Below are positions 23,662 through 35,799 of a stretch of 64,000 bases of DNA, one piece after another. The position numbers were made by a program, and so were the translations under genes. The notes beneath the pieces were generated by a model. That model was not told the origin of the DNA. It saw nothing but the letters and a program-made list of their open reading frames with translations, and made no database searches. Source of the DNA: Hibiscus mutabilis (taxonomy: Eukaryota > Streptophyta > Magnoliopsida > Malvales > Malvaceae); NCBI GenBank assembly GCA_019671005.1, contig CM033714.1:87535909-87599908 (forward strand), in the 5' to 3' direction. Every line of letters begins with the position of its first letter. The first letter of the stretch is position 1.

Positions 23662-24302
23662 CCTCGAATCAAGGCTCAATTTTTTATAAGAATATTGTCC
23701 CTGTAAATGAATTGGTATTACTTTAAGAACCTTATAACCAATTTTTATTAGCGTACTGGAACATAATCAACTGCTTGAATTGAAATAATAGTGTATATAT
23801 AGAGTGCTTAGCAGATAGGAAAACGCAATAACTAAAAGAAGAATGTAAGAATTCAAACTGAAGCTCGAGGAAAATGAAAAAACCAATTCTAAAAATTCAT
23901 ATTATTTCGAAAAGAAACCTGATATGAGCTTCTTCTTCCTTTTTTGATCAGATGATATGAGCAATTTTACAGTTAAAAGCTCTCTCCTTTTAATTGTTTG
24001 TTTATTGAATTTTTTTAGCATTATTATTGTTGGGATAAACAATTAATTGGTCATTTTTCTTTTAAATTTGTTTGATTTTGGTCATTATTGAACATTTGTG
24101 AATTTTACGCTTTTTATAGAAATTTTAGTCATAATTGAATAAAATATGTTATGTAAACCCACAAGGTTGGTCTAATAGTAAACAATTTGATATCACTTAA
24201 GTAAATTTTAAGTTCAAAGCATTGTGTACGCAAAAAAATTCCCGTTGAAAGACTTATTTACCAAAATCAGGTATGCACATCGGTTCGGATTAATCAGGGC
24301 GA

Positions 24303-24336
<34 letters not shown>

Positions 24337-24749
24337 ATGCAATGACTAATGAGAATGCAAAAGTTTGAAGCGATGGGATTCTCACAAACAAGAACATCCG
24401 CTAATTACGTGCCACTGTCACCAAAGTTTAAGTTTCAGATTCATTGCAACCAATCTAAGCTTGTCTTTTTTACTTCTTTTCTATTCCTTGTCTGATGATT
24501 GATTACAAAGACTTTTAAGGCTTAGGCGTGCTCTTCTTTTCTGAGATAAACAGAGCAAGAAAATAAACACAATCAATCCATTTACACAGTACTGGAAAAT
24601 TACATTAATGGAGATTATATAAAGCAGACAAGGCTTAAATGATTGGCCAATAGAAAACTTCTTTTTTTCCTAAAAAAATCCACTAAATACTTATGAATTT
24701 CTGGGTTTTGAAGACTTCGTTTGTTTTAGGTCTTCAACAAGCTTTTGCA
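23662..24749. other. Intergenic region with (TA)n microsatellite
   Basis: A non-coding leader exon of the LigT-like gene probably ends near 23700, where the minus strand shows a CAG acceptor. The rest is AT-rich, with a run of TA dinucleotides at 24308-24334. The last part is 3' flank of the Aux/IAA gene. Confidence 0.5.
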
Positions 24750-26528
24750 TTAGTTCTGGTTCTTGCATTTCCCCATTGCCCTTGGAGCTGAAAGCAGCAA
24801 AGTATGACTCGATCAATATCAGGGATTCAGGAAATAATCTATGTTAACCAAGAGAATGCAATGGAATGGTTTGATTTTCAGCTCAAAGATGTTGAATTCG
24901 GAACAGGATCGACGAAAACAAATGGTTAACTATGGTATATTTTGTATAATCGTTAAGGGATACCTAGTCCAATTGCCTCTGAACCTTTCATTATCCGTAG
25001 TCTCTTGCATGATTCGATGAACATCCTTAGTGACAAAGATAAACCAGGGAATCTATCAGCACAGAGAACATGAAAGTAGCACATTGCAATAGCAAGTAGC
25101 AGGATCTTTTGGACGGACTTCGGTATTATTAAATTATGATCATAAATAGGAGAGGACTGCAGAAAATCTAGGATGAAAAGTACATACTCCCATGGAACAT
25201 CGCCGACGAGCATCCAGTCACCGTCCTTGTCTTCATATGTCAGCACATACTCCGATCCATGCAGAAGATCCATCAAACGACTCTCGCTGAGACCGTCTCG
25301 CACTGGACGTCCACCGGAACTGCATTGCCCTGCATCACAGTCATCCATTCATGCATTTAGAAAACAAAAATCACAGTAGTCCTTAATTCAATCTAAAGCT
25401 ATTTGCACATGAATCTTGCCAAATCAATATCATAACAGATCCTCAGTATGGAATTCGGATTGTATACCAATTGTAAAACAGCTGAACATCTTCTCCAAAG
25501 CTGATGAGTGTTCCATATAGTTTCTGTAGGTCTTGAGATCAACCTTCCTCAGGTATGGTGCTCCATCCATGCTCACCTTAACATAGAGGCAACCGACGGC
25601 GTCATCGCTGTTTTTAGCTGAATTCGAGGCCATGGTATTCTTCCGGAATGATCGAATTGGTGGCCATCCTACTACCTGTGCCCTGTTTACATCATAAACC
25701 AAGCTCAATAATTGATGTGAAACAACAAACTAACAAGCTGTTATGCAAGTAAAAGTAGACCAAAGAGATTGAAATTCCCAACAAAGCAGCAATTAAAGAA
25801 CTAAGCAATGAATATTACAAGGATGCATGAAGAACACATTAAGAACTTAAACATGCTCTAGGAAAACCCCTTTTTGGTTCAGTACTTTCCAAATAGCATG
25901 AAGAGGCTACAACAATGGCAAAAATCAAAGCAGATACCAGAATGGGGGAAAAAACACATTGGAACTTCAAATGTTAGGGAATAAACATACTTTGAAGCAG
26001 GAGCATTAGAATGCTCGTTTGCAGGAGGAACAGGATTCTTCTTGTCTTGGATTGGCTTTGGAGACAAAGGAACAGCACCAACCTCTTTCATGGCAGGCAA
26101 ATTGTTTTTACCCTCGAGAACAGCTCTAGGGATGGCCAAGACAGGACCTTTAGCCAAGTCAACATCAGATTTACCATTCATAGGGAAACCCCATTTCCCA
26201 TTAGGTCCATCAATGGCATCTGAGAAACCCCTTTTGGCTCCAGACACCAAGTTCTTCAAAGGGCTAACAGAAAAACCATTACTTTTATCATTACACTCCA
26301 AATCTTTTCCAAAAAGAGAGAGTTTTCTCTCGGGAGAGTGAGAACCTGGCAAACCAAGCCTCAGCTCAGTTTCTTTGAGATTGAGACGAGTACTATCTGT
26401 GGTGGTTTTGTGTTCAATGGAAGGAGTTGAAGAGGAAGAAGGAGAAGAAGAAGGGTCTTCTCAAAGCTTCTTTCCCTTGAAGAAGTCTCTGATAAGCCTA
26501 TGTAATCCTGTTCCAAAGGTGTTGACAT
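24750..26528 (-). CDS. IAA27: Aux/IAA auxin-response repressor (IAA27 type), one-base break in exon 1
   Basis: Nuclear repressor that binds auxin response factors and is degraded through TIR1/AFB when auxin is present. Five exons: 25991-26528, 25468-25682, 25188-25329, 24964-25025 and 24750-24787. Domain I has the EAR repressor motif LRLGLPGS (about residues 56-63). Domain II has the degron VVGWPPIRSFRKN (183-195). The PB1 domain (211-315) has the basic Lys226 in LRKVDL and the acidic motif EDKDGDWMLVGDVPWE (284-299). The ATG at 26528 opens MSTPLEQDYIGLSE, the family start, but the frame shifts by one base near 26455-26470, just before a Ser-rich run coded by CTT/TCT repeats. With one base added, exon 1 would be 539 bases and all five exon phases agree, for 331 residues. 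As written, translation from this ATG misses the EAR motif and ends early. Confidence 0.88.
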
Positions 26529-27030
26529 CTAAGTTTGAAACTCTTGAAAACTTATTTTCCTTGAATATATCAGCGACAACAGAGATGAAGAAGAAGTGTG
26601 GTTAGGCTGTGGGGAGAAATGGTTTTTCATGAAGCAGAAAAAGAAGCTTCTTTGGCCTTTCTGTAGTTGCTTTGCTTACTAGTATTATATTACTATTTCT
26701 TCTTTTCTTTTTTTCTATATTTCTACTTTATGTCTGTTGGTGTAGAGGATTTCTATCCAGGGAAAAAGCACTATTATTTAACTGCAATTTTACGTAAATA
26801 TATGGGATAATAATCCTCATAAACATTATCAGAATATGGGATAATAATTCTCATAAACATTATTATTATATGAATTTCAGCCATGTATTTGTTTGTATAA
26901 GAGAAAACAGTAAAAACATATTGAATTTTTACATTTGCATTTATAATTCATTGCATGTCGATTACATTTAGACGAAAATCTTCTGTTTTTAGATTTTTCT
27001 TTTTTATGTTCTAATACTAAAAGAATTAAA
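26529..27030. other. Aux/IAA 5' leader and promoter region
   Basis: Pyrimidine/purine-rich leader directly upstream of the Aux/IAA start, grading into AT-rich DNA. No TGTCTC auxin-response element is obvious to my eye. Confidence 0.4.
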
Positions 27031-27781
27031 AGTAAAATATACTATTTATCACTCAATAATTTTTTCATTCTTATTTTGATCACTCAATTTTTTAACTTTT
27101 TAATTTTATAACTAAACTTTATACATTAAACGTTTTTTTGTCACTCTTGAATATTTTATTATTATTTTTTAAAATTTTAATATAATAAATAATAAAATAT
27201 TTTTTTATTATTAAATTTAAAAATATTTAAAATTATCGTTGTCTTTCGTATGTCCTAATACTAAAAAATATAAATTATATGTCATAACCTTAAATTTTAA
27301 TTTTTAAACCCTAAACTTTTACGCTGAGTTAAACTTATAATGGTTGTTTTTAAGGAAAAAAATGAAAAGAAACTCGAAAAAATCAGAAAACATAAATGTT
27401 TTAGTTTTGTATTTATCTCTTTTTATAGACTTTGCTAAGTATTTTAACAACAAAATGATATAAATTTATTTTTCGGACTCACATGGTTTAATCACTTTGA
27501 TTAATATTTGAAAGGGGACCGAGGTTGTTGGTTTTGTCAAAGAGACATTAGCAATAATTAAAACAAAAAGTAACATTTTGCTTTAATTTTTTATTTTAAA
27601 TTATTTTTATATTAAATAGTAATAAAAAATATCATGTCATACTAAAATAATAGTAAAATATTCGAGAGTGACAAAAAAATGTTTAATGTATAAAGTTCAG
27701 TTTTTAAATTAAAAAGTTTAAAAGTTGAGTGACCAAAATATGAGTGAAAAGATTGTTGAGCGATGAACAGTGTATTTTACC
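27031..27781. mobile_element. Mutator-like inverted-repeat element 3
   Basis: About 750 bases with terminal inverted repeats of roughly 130 bases: the left arm contains CACTCAATAATTTTTTCATTC and the right arm its near-complement around 27720-27765. Flanks AAGAATTAAA (left) and AAAAATTAAA (right) look like a 9 to 10-base target duplication with one change. No coding capacity. Confidence 0.6.
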
Positions 27782-28459
27782 CAAAAATTAAATTATATGT
27801 CCTAACCCTAAATTCTAATTCCTAAACCCTAAAACCTAAAACCTAAAACTACACAATATCCCTCATTTCCTAAACCATAAACTTAAACCCTAAACCTAAA
27901 ACTTTAGTGTGGGGCATAAAAAAACACTAAAAAAGACAAAAAAAATCTATTTATTACATTTGTATGTATAATTTATTGCGTGCTAATTAAGTTATAACAA
28001 CAAAATAGATATCATAAATTTATTTTCCTTATACCATCCTAATTGTTTAATCACTTTGATTAATAAGAAAAGGGGTGGAGGTTGTGATTTGTCAAAGAGA
28101 CATTAGCAATAATTAAAACAAAAAAGCAATAATTTAAAAAGTGTATGCCTTTTTGATCAAAAAAGAAAAGAAAAGAAAAGAAAAGAAAGGTGTATGTTTT
28201 GAGGTGTGATGTGTGAGCTGTGAACCCCCAAAATTGTTTTTTAAACAAATTCAAAAGCAAATCTTTGTTGGTTAATTAAGGGGGTTTTGCTTTGTTGGTT
28301 CTTAATTAATCATTTCAAAATTATTTAGATAAATATCTCACATTCAAATTATATAGAAACGGATTTATTTCTAATGTAACACAAGTTTTAAATACCTAGA
28401 TTTAATACCTATAAAGAATAAACATATAGTTGAACTTAAACTCAAATGCTCAAAAATTA
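27782..28459. repeat. Degenerate CCCTAAA tract and AT-rich spacer
   Basis: From 27790 to 27905 the plus strand carries many CCTAAACC and CCCTAAA words. A short AAAAG microsatellite is at 28162-28186. No gene is supported. Confidence 0.5.
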
Positions 28460-28981
28460 TGGGTGTAAATGAACCAAATGTTCAGCGAATTATTCGTGAA
28501 CTATTCGGCAACAACTTCGTTAATGTTCATTTATTTATTAAACAAACATGAACAAGATTTTTTGTTCGTTTAATTAAATGAACGAACACGAACAATGGGC
28601 TTGTTCGTTTATTTACGTTCATGAACATTCGGTAATCCGTTCATTTGTGTTCGTCCGTTAAACTTATTCATATATATCCATTTATATTTATTAATTTTCA
28701 TAACAAAAATATTATATTTAAAAAAATAAATTTATTCACATATGTTCGTTCCTTTATGTTTGTTTAAACTTATTCACATGTATCCTTTTATGTTTGTGTT
28801 CGTTTATCATTTAAACGAACGAACATAAATGAACACGAACAAACTACATTCCTTAACAAACGAACACGAATAAAAAATTATGTTAGTTTAGTTGTTCCTG
28901 TTCGTTTAGTTGTTCGGTTAAAATTAAACGAACGAACATGAACATACCCTCGTTCGTGTTCATTCAATTCGTTTACATGCC
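28460..28981. mobile_element. GTTCGTTTA-rich inverted-repeat element
   Basis: Begins GGTGTAAATGAACC and ends with the complement of GGCATGTAAACGAA. The interior is a dense set of GTTCGTTTA and TGAACGAACA words in both orientations, a common style of non-autonomous plant element. No coding capacity. Confidence 0.5.
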
Positions 28982-29289
28982 TATTAAAGACCAATAATCA
29001 CGGCGAAATTATCCAAATATGGCAGCTGAAATTTTTTTCTAAAAATACAATACTTGTCAAATTATCTCCCAACTATAGCATTTGCTACAATAAGAGTAAA
29101 GTCGGTGGCAAAAGAATCCGACTCCATTGTTCATCCACCGTTCAACCTATTTTTCTGGATTAAAAAATATTGAAGACGATGACAAAGAGTTCCGACTTCA
29201 GTGTAAAATACTGTTTAAAGTCGGATTCTAATGCCTCCAACTTTAATTTTTTAATCAAAAAATAGATTTTACTGTTCAGAGTCGGATTG

Positions 29290-30341
29290 TAATTGTAGCG
29301 ACGTTTTAAATTCGAAGTTCACGGGTTTCCCGCTTTTATTGAAAACATTTTATTAAAAAAGAGGGAATTTCTTTAAAACGTACTTTTGGAATAAAACTGG
29401 AGTCGCCACCGATCACTTGGATAAAGTAGACCGAACACCTGAAAACAAAATCAGAGATTCTAGGGTTCGGGAGTCGGTTACGTGTGGGGAAGGGTTAGCA
29501 CCCCACAACACCTAAAATTGGTACAAAAAATTTATCGCTTCATTGATATTGGAAATTGTGAATTTAAAGTAACGATTTAATTGAAATTTGGTTATACAGA
29601 CGGGTATATTTTAAGGGCCCTAATATTCGAGAAGGAACGTCCGAACCACCACCACTACGACTGGTACTGGCCTCGTTTGATCCCGAATAAAAGACACCGC
29701 ATAACATATATATTCTGGTATGGAAGGACTTAGTAACAATTTAAATGAGCATACATGGCCTTAACTAAAACTAAGCAAGCTAAGCCCAACAACAAAGGGG
29801 CCCATAGCAACCAAACTAGGCCCAAAACATTTTTATAAATATATTACAAATATATGATGTAAAAATATATTATAAACTTTGAAAACTACATATTATATAC
29901 TTTCAAAATCTATATATTATATTAAAAGAAAAACTATATATATTATAATCTTTATAAAATTATATAAAGCTTGCATTTAAAGAAAACCTTCTTTATAATA
30001 ATAAAAATATTTTTATTTCAAAACCATATACTATATTAAAAGTATATTGTATATATTTATAGAAAACTATCATACTTAGGTATATAATACATTACATAAT
30101 ACACATATTACCAACCAAATATCACTAAATTTGGGCTTATATCAACAAAAAGGACAAGAGTGTACCAAGCCCACTAATTTGGGCTGCAGACCGTTGGGTT
30201 CACGGGCCTAATGCTGGTTGGATCGGGTTGAAGGGAAACCGGTTTTAATCATGATAACATTAATAACAACAAACATACTAATATGCATACATACTAATAA
30301 TAATAATATAACCATGATAACATTAATAACAACAAACATAC

Positions 30342-30379
<38 letters not shown>

Positions 30380-30760
30380 TAACATACATAATATGCATAC
30401 ACATATAATATATACATACTTACAATGTACAAATATTAATACACATTACATGCAACATACACATTTAAATATTTATGACCTTAAACTAATAATAAATACA
30501 TTCAAGCAACATACATATTATACATATAATCATGCATCACATATAATATATATAAATATACACATATATATTACACATACCACGTATATAAAAACATACG
30601 TACATACATTAAACATATAAAAATGACACCTATTAATAGTAATAAATATATATATATATATATTGGATTTTAGCAACAACCACATGCACACATACATATA
30701 TTTAATAATGAAATAACAACCCATATAAGCTCATTATTGCAAAAACAAAAGCGAAAATAA
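29290..30760 (+). mobile_element. Retroelement-like dispersed segment, copy 1
   Basis: Contains the conserved patch around 29395-29515 with the words GGAGTCGCCACC, GGGTTCGGGAGTCGGTTACG and TTAGCACCCC. The same patch is found inverted at about 38875-39015 and direct at 46365-46500. Following it are AT-rich, microsatellite-filled sequences, including an AAT run near 30339-30376. There is no gag or pol reading frame, so this resembles a large non-coding retrotransposon derivative. Confidence 0.5.
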
Positions 30761-31974
30761 AAATGAATTCACCCCATACAAAATTAAAGATTACAGTAAT
30801 GCATCCGACTTTCACTTTTATTGTAAAAACGACAATATTTTAAAAAATAATATAAGTGGTATTGTATTTTAGAGAAAAAAAAATAAGACAATATTAGGGA
30901 GAAAGGACCCATAATCACATCTTTTACTAATTCTACTAATACTTCATTGTCATAAAATGTAATTTTTTAAATTAAACTATTTAAGTCAAACTCAACGCAC
31001 ACGATGTAATAATTGCATCTTTTCCCCAAGGGAAGATACCATTTGGTAGGTACAATTTACAACCAACCAACAAAATTATGATTTAATATTTAATTGTTCT
31101 CTTGTACTGGGTTGCTTAGTGAGCTATTTCGGTTGTTTGATCATTGGACTGTATGTAACTGCTTATATGAATTTAATTTCTAAGGTATTTTTTTTCTTTT
31201 TCCGCTATCAGATAATGTCTTTACAAGATATTTGACGTTAACGTTACGAATAAAGTTTTCAACGAGGCTTCAATTTTTATCAAAAAAATATTTAATTGTT
31301 ATAAAGGGACATAATCTAGTGTTTTTATAATTAACATTTTAATTAAACTTTGAAAATATTCTAAAGTCACTAGTTATTAAAAAATATATTTAATTAGTTT
31401 TATTTTCTTATTGGTCGTAAGGAGGGCTGCTACCAGCCTACCAGAATATCATGATGTCTTTGCTGAATTTTACTTAAATTGAATAAGAAAATGAAGAAAA
31501 TCAACTTTAAAAGATTTAATATGGATATTTTAAGATTATGCAAACCTGTCCAATCTATTATAATCTTTGAATGTCCCCCCGAGGACAATCCCACAAGAAG
31601 CATGCTTGTAAATTATAATCATCACCTTTCTTTTTGAAGCTTTTGCCATTTAATTCTATTTTCTTACTAATTTAATGTTGTTGTTTTTTGTTTTTGGAAA
31701 GAATTTAATGTTATTTTGGTGATCTCTATATGAGTAATGAAATGATTAAAGTGATTTATCTTCCATAAAAAGTAATAAGATGATATCTAAATGTTAATTA
31801 ATGTTTTTTTATAAACATTCGTATTTAATTTATTGATTGATTAATTTATATTAAATATTGCATAGATTCGTTATAGAGGTGATCTTTCTAATCTAATTTA
31901 CTCTATTTAAAACGTTAGAATTTAAATCACCGATCTTATTTAAGAGACCTCATGTCTCGTCTCACTAAACCAAC
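30761..31974. other. AT-rich intergenic DNA
   Basis: No gene, tRNA or bounded element that I can support. Confidence 0.4.
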
Positions 31975-32140
31975 ATATCGTAGATGAATTAATCATATTA
32001 ATTAACCCATTCCATTTTCATTGCAAATTTCAAGATGCTTTCTTAATTAGGCCTTTGACCATTGATTTAATCAACAATGCTATATATAATTGATTTGAAG
32101 ATTAAATTACTTTTAAAGTAATAAACATGTATTATTTATA

Positions 32141-32912
32141 GAATGACTTTATTACGTGCGTCGAACACCGCTGAATACTACTAATGTTGGACACCGTTAA
32201 TTATTATTAAATTAATTAATAAAGATTAAAAATTTTAAGAACTCAACATACAATTAATAATTATTTAAAATAAAATTTTAATTAAATTATTTTTCACACA
32301 TATATATATATATTATATTTTTAATCTTTATTTTTAAATAATTGGATCAAATACCACCCCTATATTAAAAAACCCTAAAAAAATATTTACCATTCCAACC
32401 GCCGCTACTGTTAGCCACTGTCCCCCGGCAAGATTGTCGTCGCCGCGCCTCCGTCTTTGCTATATCTTAACCGTCATTCTCTGCCGTCGCGCAACAAATC
32501 CGGTAAAGATTTGGGATTGAAAGTTTTAATTTGGGAATTAGATCCCTAATTCCCAAACCCTTACCGAACTTACTATGCGAACGATTGGGAACAGCGGCCG
32601 AGCTACAACAATGATAGAAGCACAACGACGACAATCTCGCCGGCAGACGGTGGCTAACGACGGCGACTGGAATAGCAAAGGAAAAAAATAGGATTTCTTA
32701 ATTTAGGGGTTGATATTTGACACAATTATTTAAAAATAAAGATAAAATAATATATATATATAATAATTTAATTGAAATTTTATTTTAAATAATTATTAAT
32801 TGTATGCCGAGTCCTTGAAATTTTTAATCTTTATTAATCAATTTAATGATGTCCAGCAGTGTTCAGTATTAGTAGTGTTCATCGATGTTCGACGCACGTG
32901 ATAGAATTTCTC
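32141..32912. mobile_element. Mutator-like foldback element 4, with empty site at 34642
   Basis: A 772-base near-palindrome with a GC-rich centre and ends containing ACGTGCGTCGAACA in both orientations. It is flanked by TTATTTATA (32132-32140) and TAATTTATA (32913-32921), a 9-base target duplication with one change. The homologous block at 34489-34842 lacks the element: there, ATTATTTATA runs straight into the right-flank sequence near 34642. This confirms the ends independently. Confidence 0.8.
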
Positions 32913-33661
32913 TAATTTATATCATATTTCTACCATGTTTATAAAGAGTATACTGATATTGAAGTTATAATTTAATTTCTTATTTATAATTTATTAATGG
33001 TGTAAAGGTATATAAGCCTTGGGTTTGCTTTTAAAAAAGTTCAATCTTCCATAAAAATGTATCAAAATGAATTAAATTTGAATTCAATATATTAAATAAT
33101 CTTATTATTAAGTTAGTGAATTGTTGATATTATTATTAAATTTGAATTCAAGATATTAAAATTTATTTGCTGAATCAATTTGATATCTAACCCTAATCTT
33201 TATATCATATAATTTAATACTTTGTATTTTTTAAATAAAAATTCCCTATTCCTTTTAATAAACATAATAATTTTTGTATTGATTTAATCAGGCGTGTTAA
33301 ATTATATGACATGGTTCATGATGTTTCTCACGGATTACACGTAAAAAAAATGACTTTATAATTAAATCTCGTTTTCATGGCTGAATAATAACCATGAACC
33401 TTATAAAGCAATCTTATTATGAAACAGTAAAGGAAAAAATTTCATGAGAAATTGGTATGTCCCAAACTTGAGTCTACGTTGTCAACAACTGTGATGGATA
33501 AGGCTTATGTTTTCAGCGGATGCAAGAATTGAAAGTTTTTAGTTAACGACTCATCCTTACAATGCCCCAAAACGCAAGTAGATTTCCAGCAATCCTCAAC
33601 CACTTGTTAGCCATTATATTTTCCACTATTAATAAAATATAGTGGCAATTGATGTTAATAC

Positions 33662-33731
33662 GGTGTCGTGGTGTAGTTAGTTATCATGTTAGTTTAACAC
33701 GTTAAAGGTCTTCGGTTTGAGTCTAGGCAAC
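33662..33731 (+). pseudogene. tRNA-Val(AAC)-like pseudogene
   Basis: Reads GGTGTCGTGGTGTAGTTAGT, close to the plant tRNA-Val start, with an anticodon loop TTAACAC (AAC). The T-arm has mismatches and the 3' acceptor strand does not pair. Probably a relic. Confidence 0.6.
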
Positions 33732-33733
33732 AA

Positions 33734-33803
33734 GCCGTTGTCGGGATCAAACCCGAATAACTCACGCGACAAGCAAGAATACTTACCACTATACTACAAC
33801 GAC
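33734..33803 (-). pseudogene. tRNA-Asp(GTC)-like gene, probably a pseudogene
   Basis: The minus strand reads GTCGTTGTAGTATAGTGGTA at the 5' end, the plant tRNA-Asp start. The acceptor stem GTCGTTG/CAACGGC pairs and the anticodon loop TTGTCGC gives GTC. The anticodon stem relies on wobble pairs and the T-arm is about two bases short. It abuts the Val-like remnant in convergent orientation. Confidence 0.6.
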
Positions 33804-34488
33804 CTTGTTGATTTTGTGTTTGTTGTTGGGTTGATCAAGCAATTTAAAGATTGGAAAGCTGTACTTGTTTTGCCTTTGTTGTTAAGTATATAACTAACAA
33901 TGGCAACTTAGCCAAGGAAAAAGAAGCAAAACCCACATCCGAATTAAGCTGTACAAAGCCATGCAAATGCTAAAATGTTTGGTTTCTTAGAATCCAAACG
34001 AACATGTGAATTGGAGATGATGCTTTTATTTCCCGATTGATAATGTTTCTGCTGCCTGCATTTTCTAATCCGTTTCTTAGAATTGTTTCTCTCTTGCAAC
34101 AAGCACTTGATATTTATCTTCAACTTGTTTCTTTTCCAACGCTAAATCATCAGTAAAATCCGAATTAGGTGTGGGTTTTTTCAACTGTGTTCGGGTGGGG
34201 AGTGATGCGCTTATATCGTGATTTTTCCTTAATGTTCTTTTCCTAAATTATTATCCGGTTTAACATAAATTCTTATTAAAATAATAAATATCTATGTAAC
34301 TTCAATTTCTATGAATTCTAAATTATTACTCAGTCTAAACCAAATTAATATCAACGGGATAAGAACTACTAATTAAGATTGAATGAGTAAATAGAGACGA
34401 CTAAATTAATAGCTTGTATACATAATGAGGATAAAATGTATAATTATACATAATTAAAAAATAATGTGTATTGTAATGTGCGTCGCCC

Positions 34489-34842
34489 GTTCTAGACTCA
34501 TACTATTAATTAATACATTTCATTTTCATCGCAAATTTCAAGATGCTTTCTTAATTAGTCCTTTAATCATTGATTTAATCAACGATGCTATATATAATAG
34601 ATTTTAAGAATAATTTACTTTTAAAGTAATAAACATGTATTATTTATATTATGTTTCTACCATGCTTACAAAGAGTAAACTGATATTGAAGTTCTAATTT
34701 AATTTTTTGTTTATAATTTATTGATGGTGTAAGGGTATATAAGCCTTGAGTTAAAAAATCAATTAAATTCTTCCATAAAAATGTATCAAATTGAATTAAA
34801 TTTGAATTTAATCTTATTATTAATTTAGTGAATTGTTGATCT
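34489..34842. repeat. Partial second copy of the 31975-33110 block (empty site)
   Basis: Matches 31975-32140 joined directly to 32922-33110, without the 772-base element. It ends near 34842, where unrelated GC-richer sequence starts. Confidence 0.75.
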
Positions 34843-34904
34843 TCACGGGGATGAGCTAGCCGCCCTTTTCTTTTCAAATATGGAATTGTTTCTTTCGAGG
34901 GTTA

Positions 34905-35395
34905 ACTAATGAGATGGTCACTTATGTTTCCCTCAATTAGAGTTGGTCATCGATTTTCATAAACAACCAGTAAAGTCACTTACGTTTTCGATATGTAAAC
35001 TTTTAGTTACTGAGACGTTTGTTGCCGTCAAACTTGAACGGGGAGGTTGATCTGGCGCAATAAAAAATAAATTACCTAGATAGTCCCTAAACTATTACTT
35101 CACTTCTATTTTGACCACCGAAATAAAAATAATTTGTATAATTTCACATTTAATCCTCCATATTTACAAATCTTTTATTTCTTCTCCCCTCCACCATCTT
35201 TCATACTCTTCTCCATTGGTGGGTTTTAAAAATAAATGATGCCTTTGTGATTAGAATGCGTTTTTTTTCCTTCTTGTTTTCTTATTTTGATTCAAATGAT
35301 TGAATTTCTTTTCATCACTTTCGATTACTGTTTCATTCTAAGCTTGTATTCAAGTGCAAAGATAGACAATCTCATGATCTCAAAGTGTAATCACT
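34905..35395. repeat. Left arm of a large inverted repeat
   Basis: Segments here, such as TTTCATTCTAAGCTTGTATT near 35328, recur inverted at about 39630-39830. The retroelement-like segment 35800-39070 lies between the two arms. Confidence 0.55.
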
Positions 35396-35799
35396 AATTT
35401 CGTGGGATAACCTTTTCTTTTTGTTTCTTTAGTAATGGGCTTTATTATATATATATATATATATATATTATTACTACCTAAATTTGTGTCATAGGCTTTG
35501 CTTATCTTGAACCATTTTACACTATATAGATATATGTGATTTTCATTAAAAATTCAAAAACAATCCAAATTCTACTATTGTTACTTGCTAATACATCTAA
35601 GTGTTATCTTCTAATATCTAAATTTCCATTATGTTTTTGTTATTTGCTAATAAAAACCCTAAATATTGTGATCTATTGTTTCTATCAATTTTGTCTTATC
35701 GTTATTACTACATAGTTAGTATCATTGTTTCGGTTGTAGTATTTATTGGTATTACTATTTTCATATTTTAGTTAAATATGTAAAAGAATACTATGAGCT
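35396..35799. other. AT-rich DNA with (AT)n microsatellite
   Basis: An AT dinucleotide run is at 35446-35469. No gene is supported. Confidence 0.45.

Larger units (their letters stand above)
31975..34200. repeat. Duplicated block with tRNA remnants, copy 1
   Basis: The left part (31975-32140 plus 32922-33110) recurs at 34489-34842. The right part (33190-34200) recurs at about 43580-44560, including a Val-like and an Asp-like tRNA remnant in convergent order. The copies share long colinear stretches, for example the word AACGCAAGTAGATTTCCAGC. Confidence 0.7.

Noticed and set aside
30208..30724. Ile/Tyr-rich open frames
   Set aside because: They are translations of AAT and TA microsatellite-like sequence.
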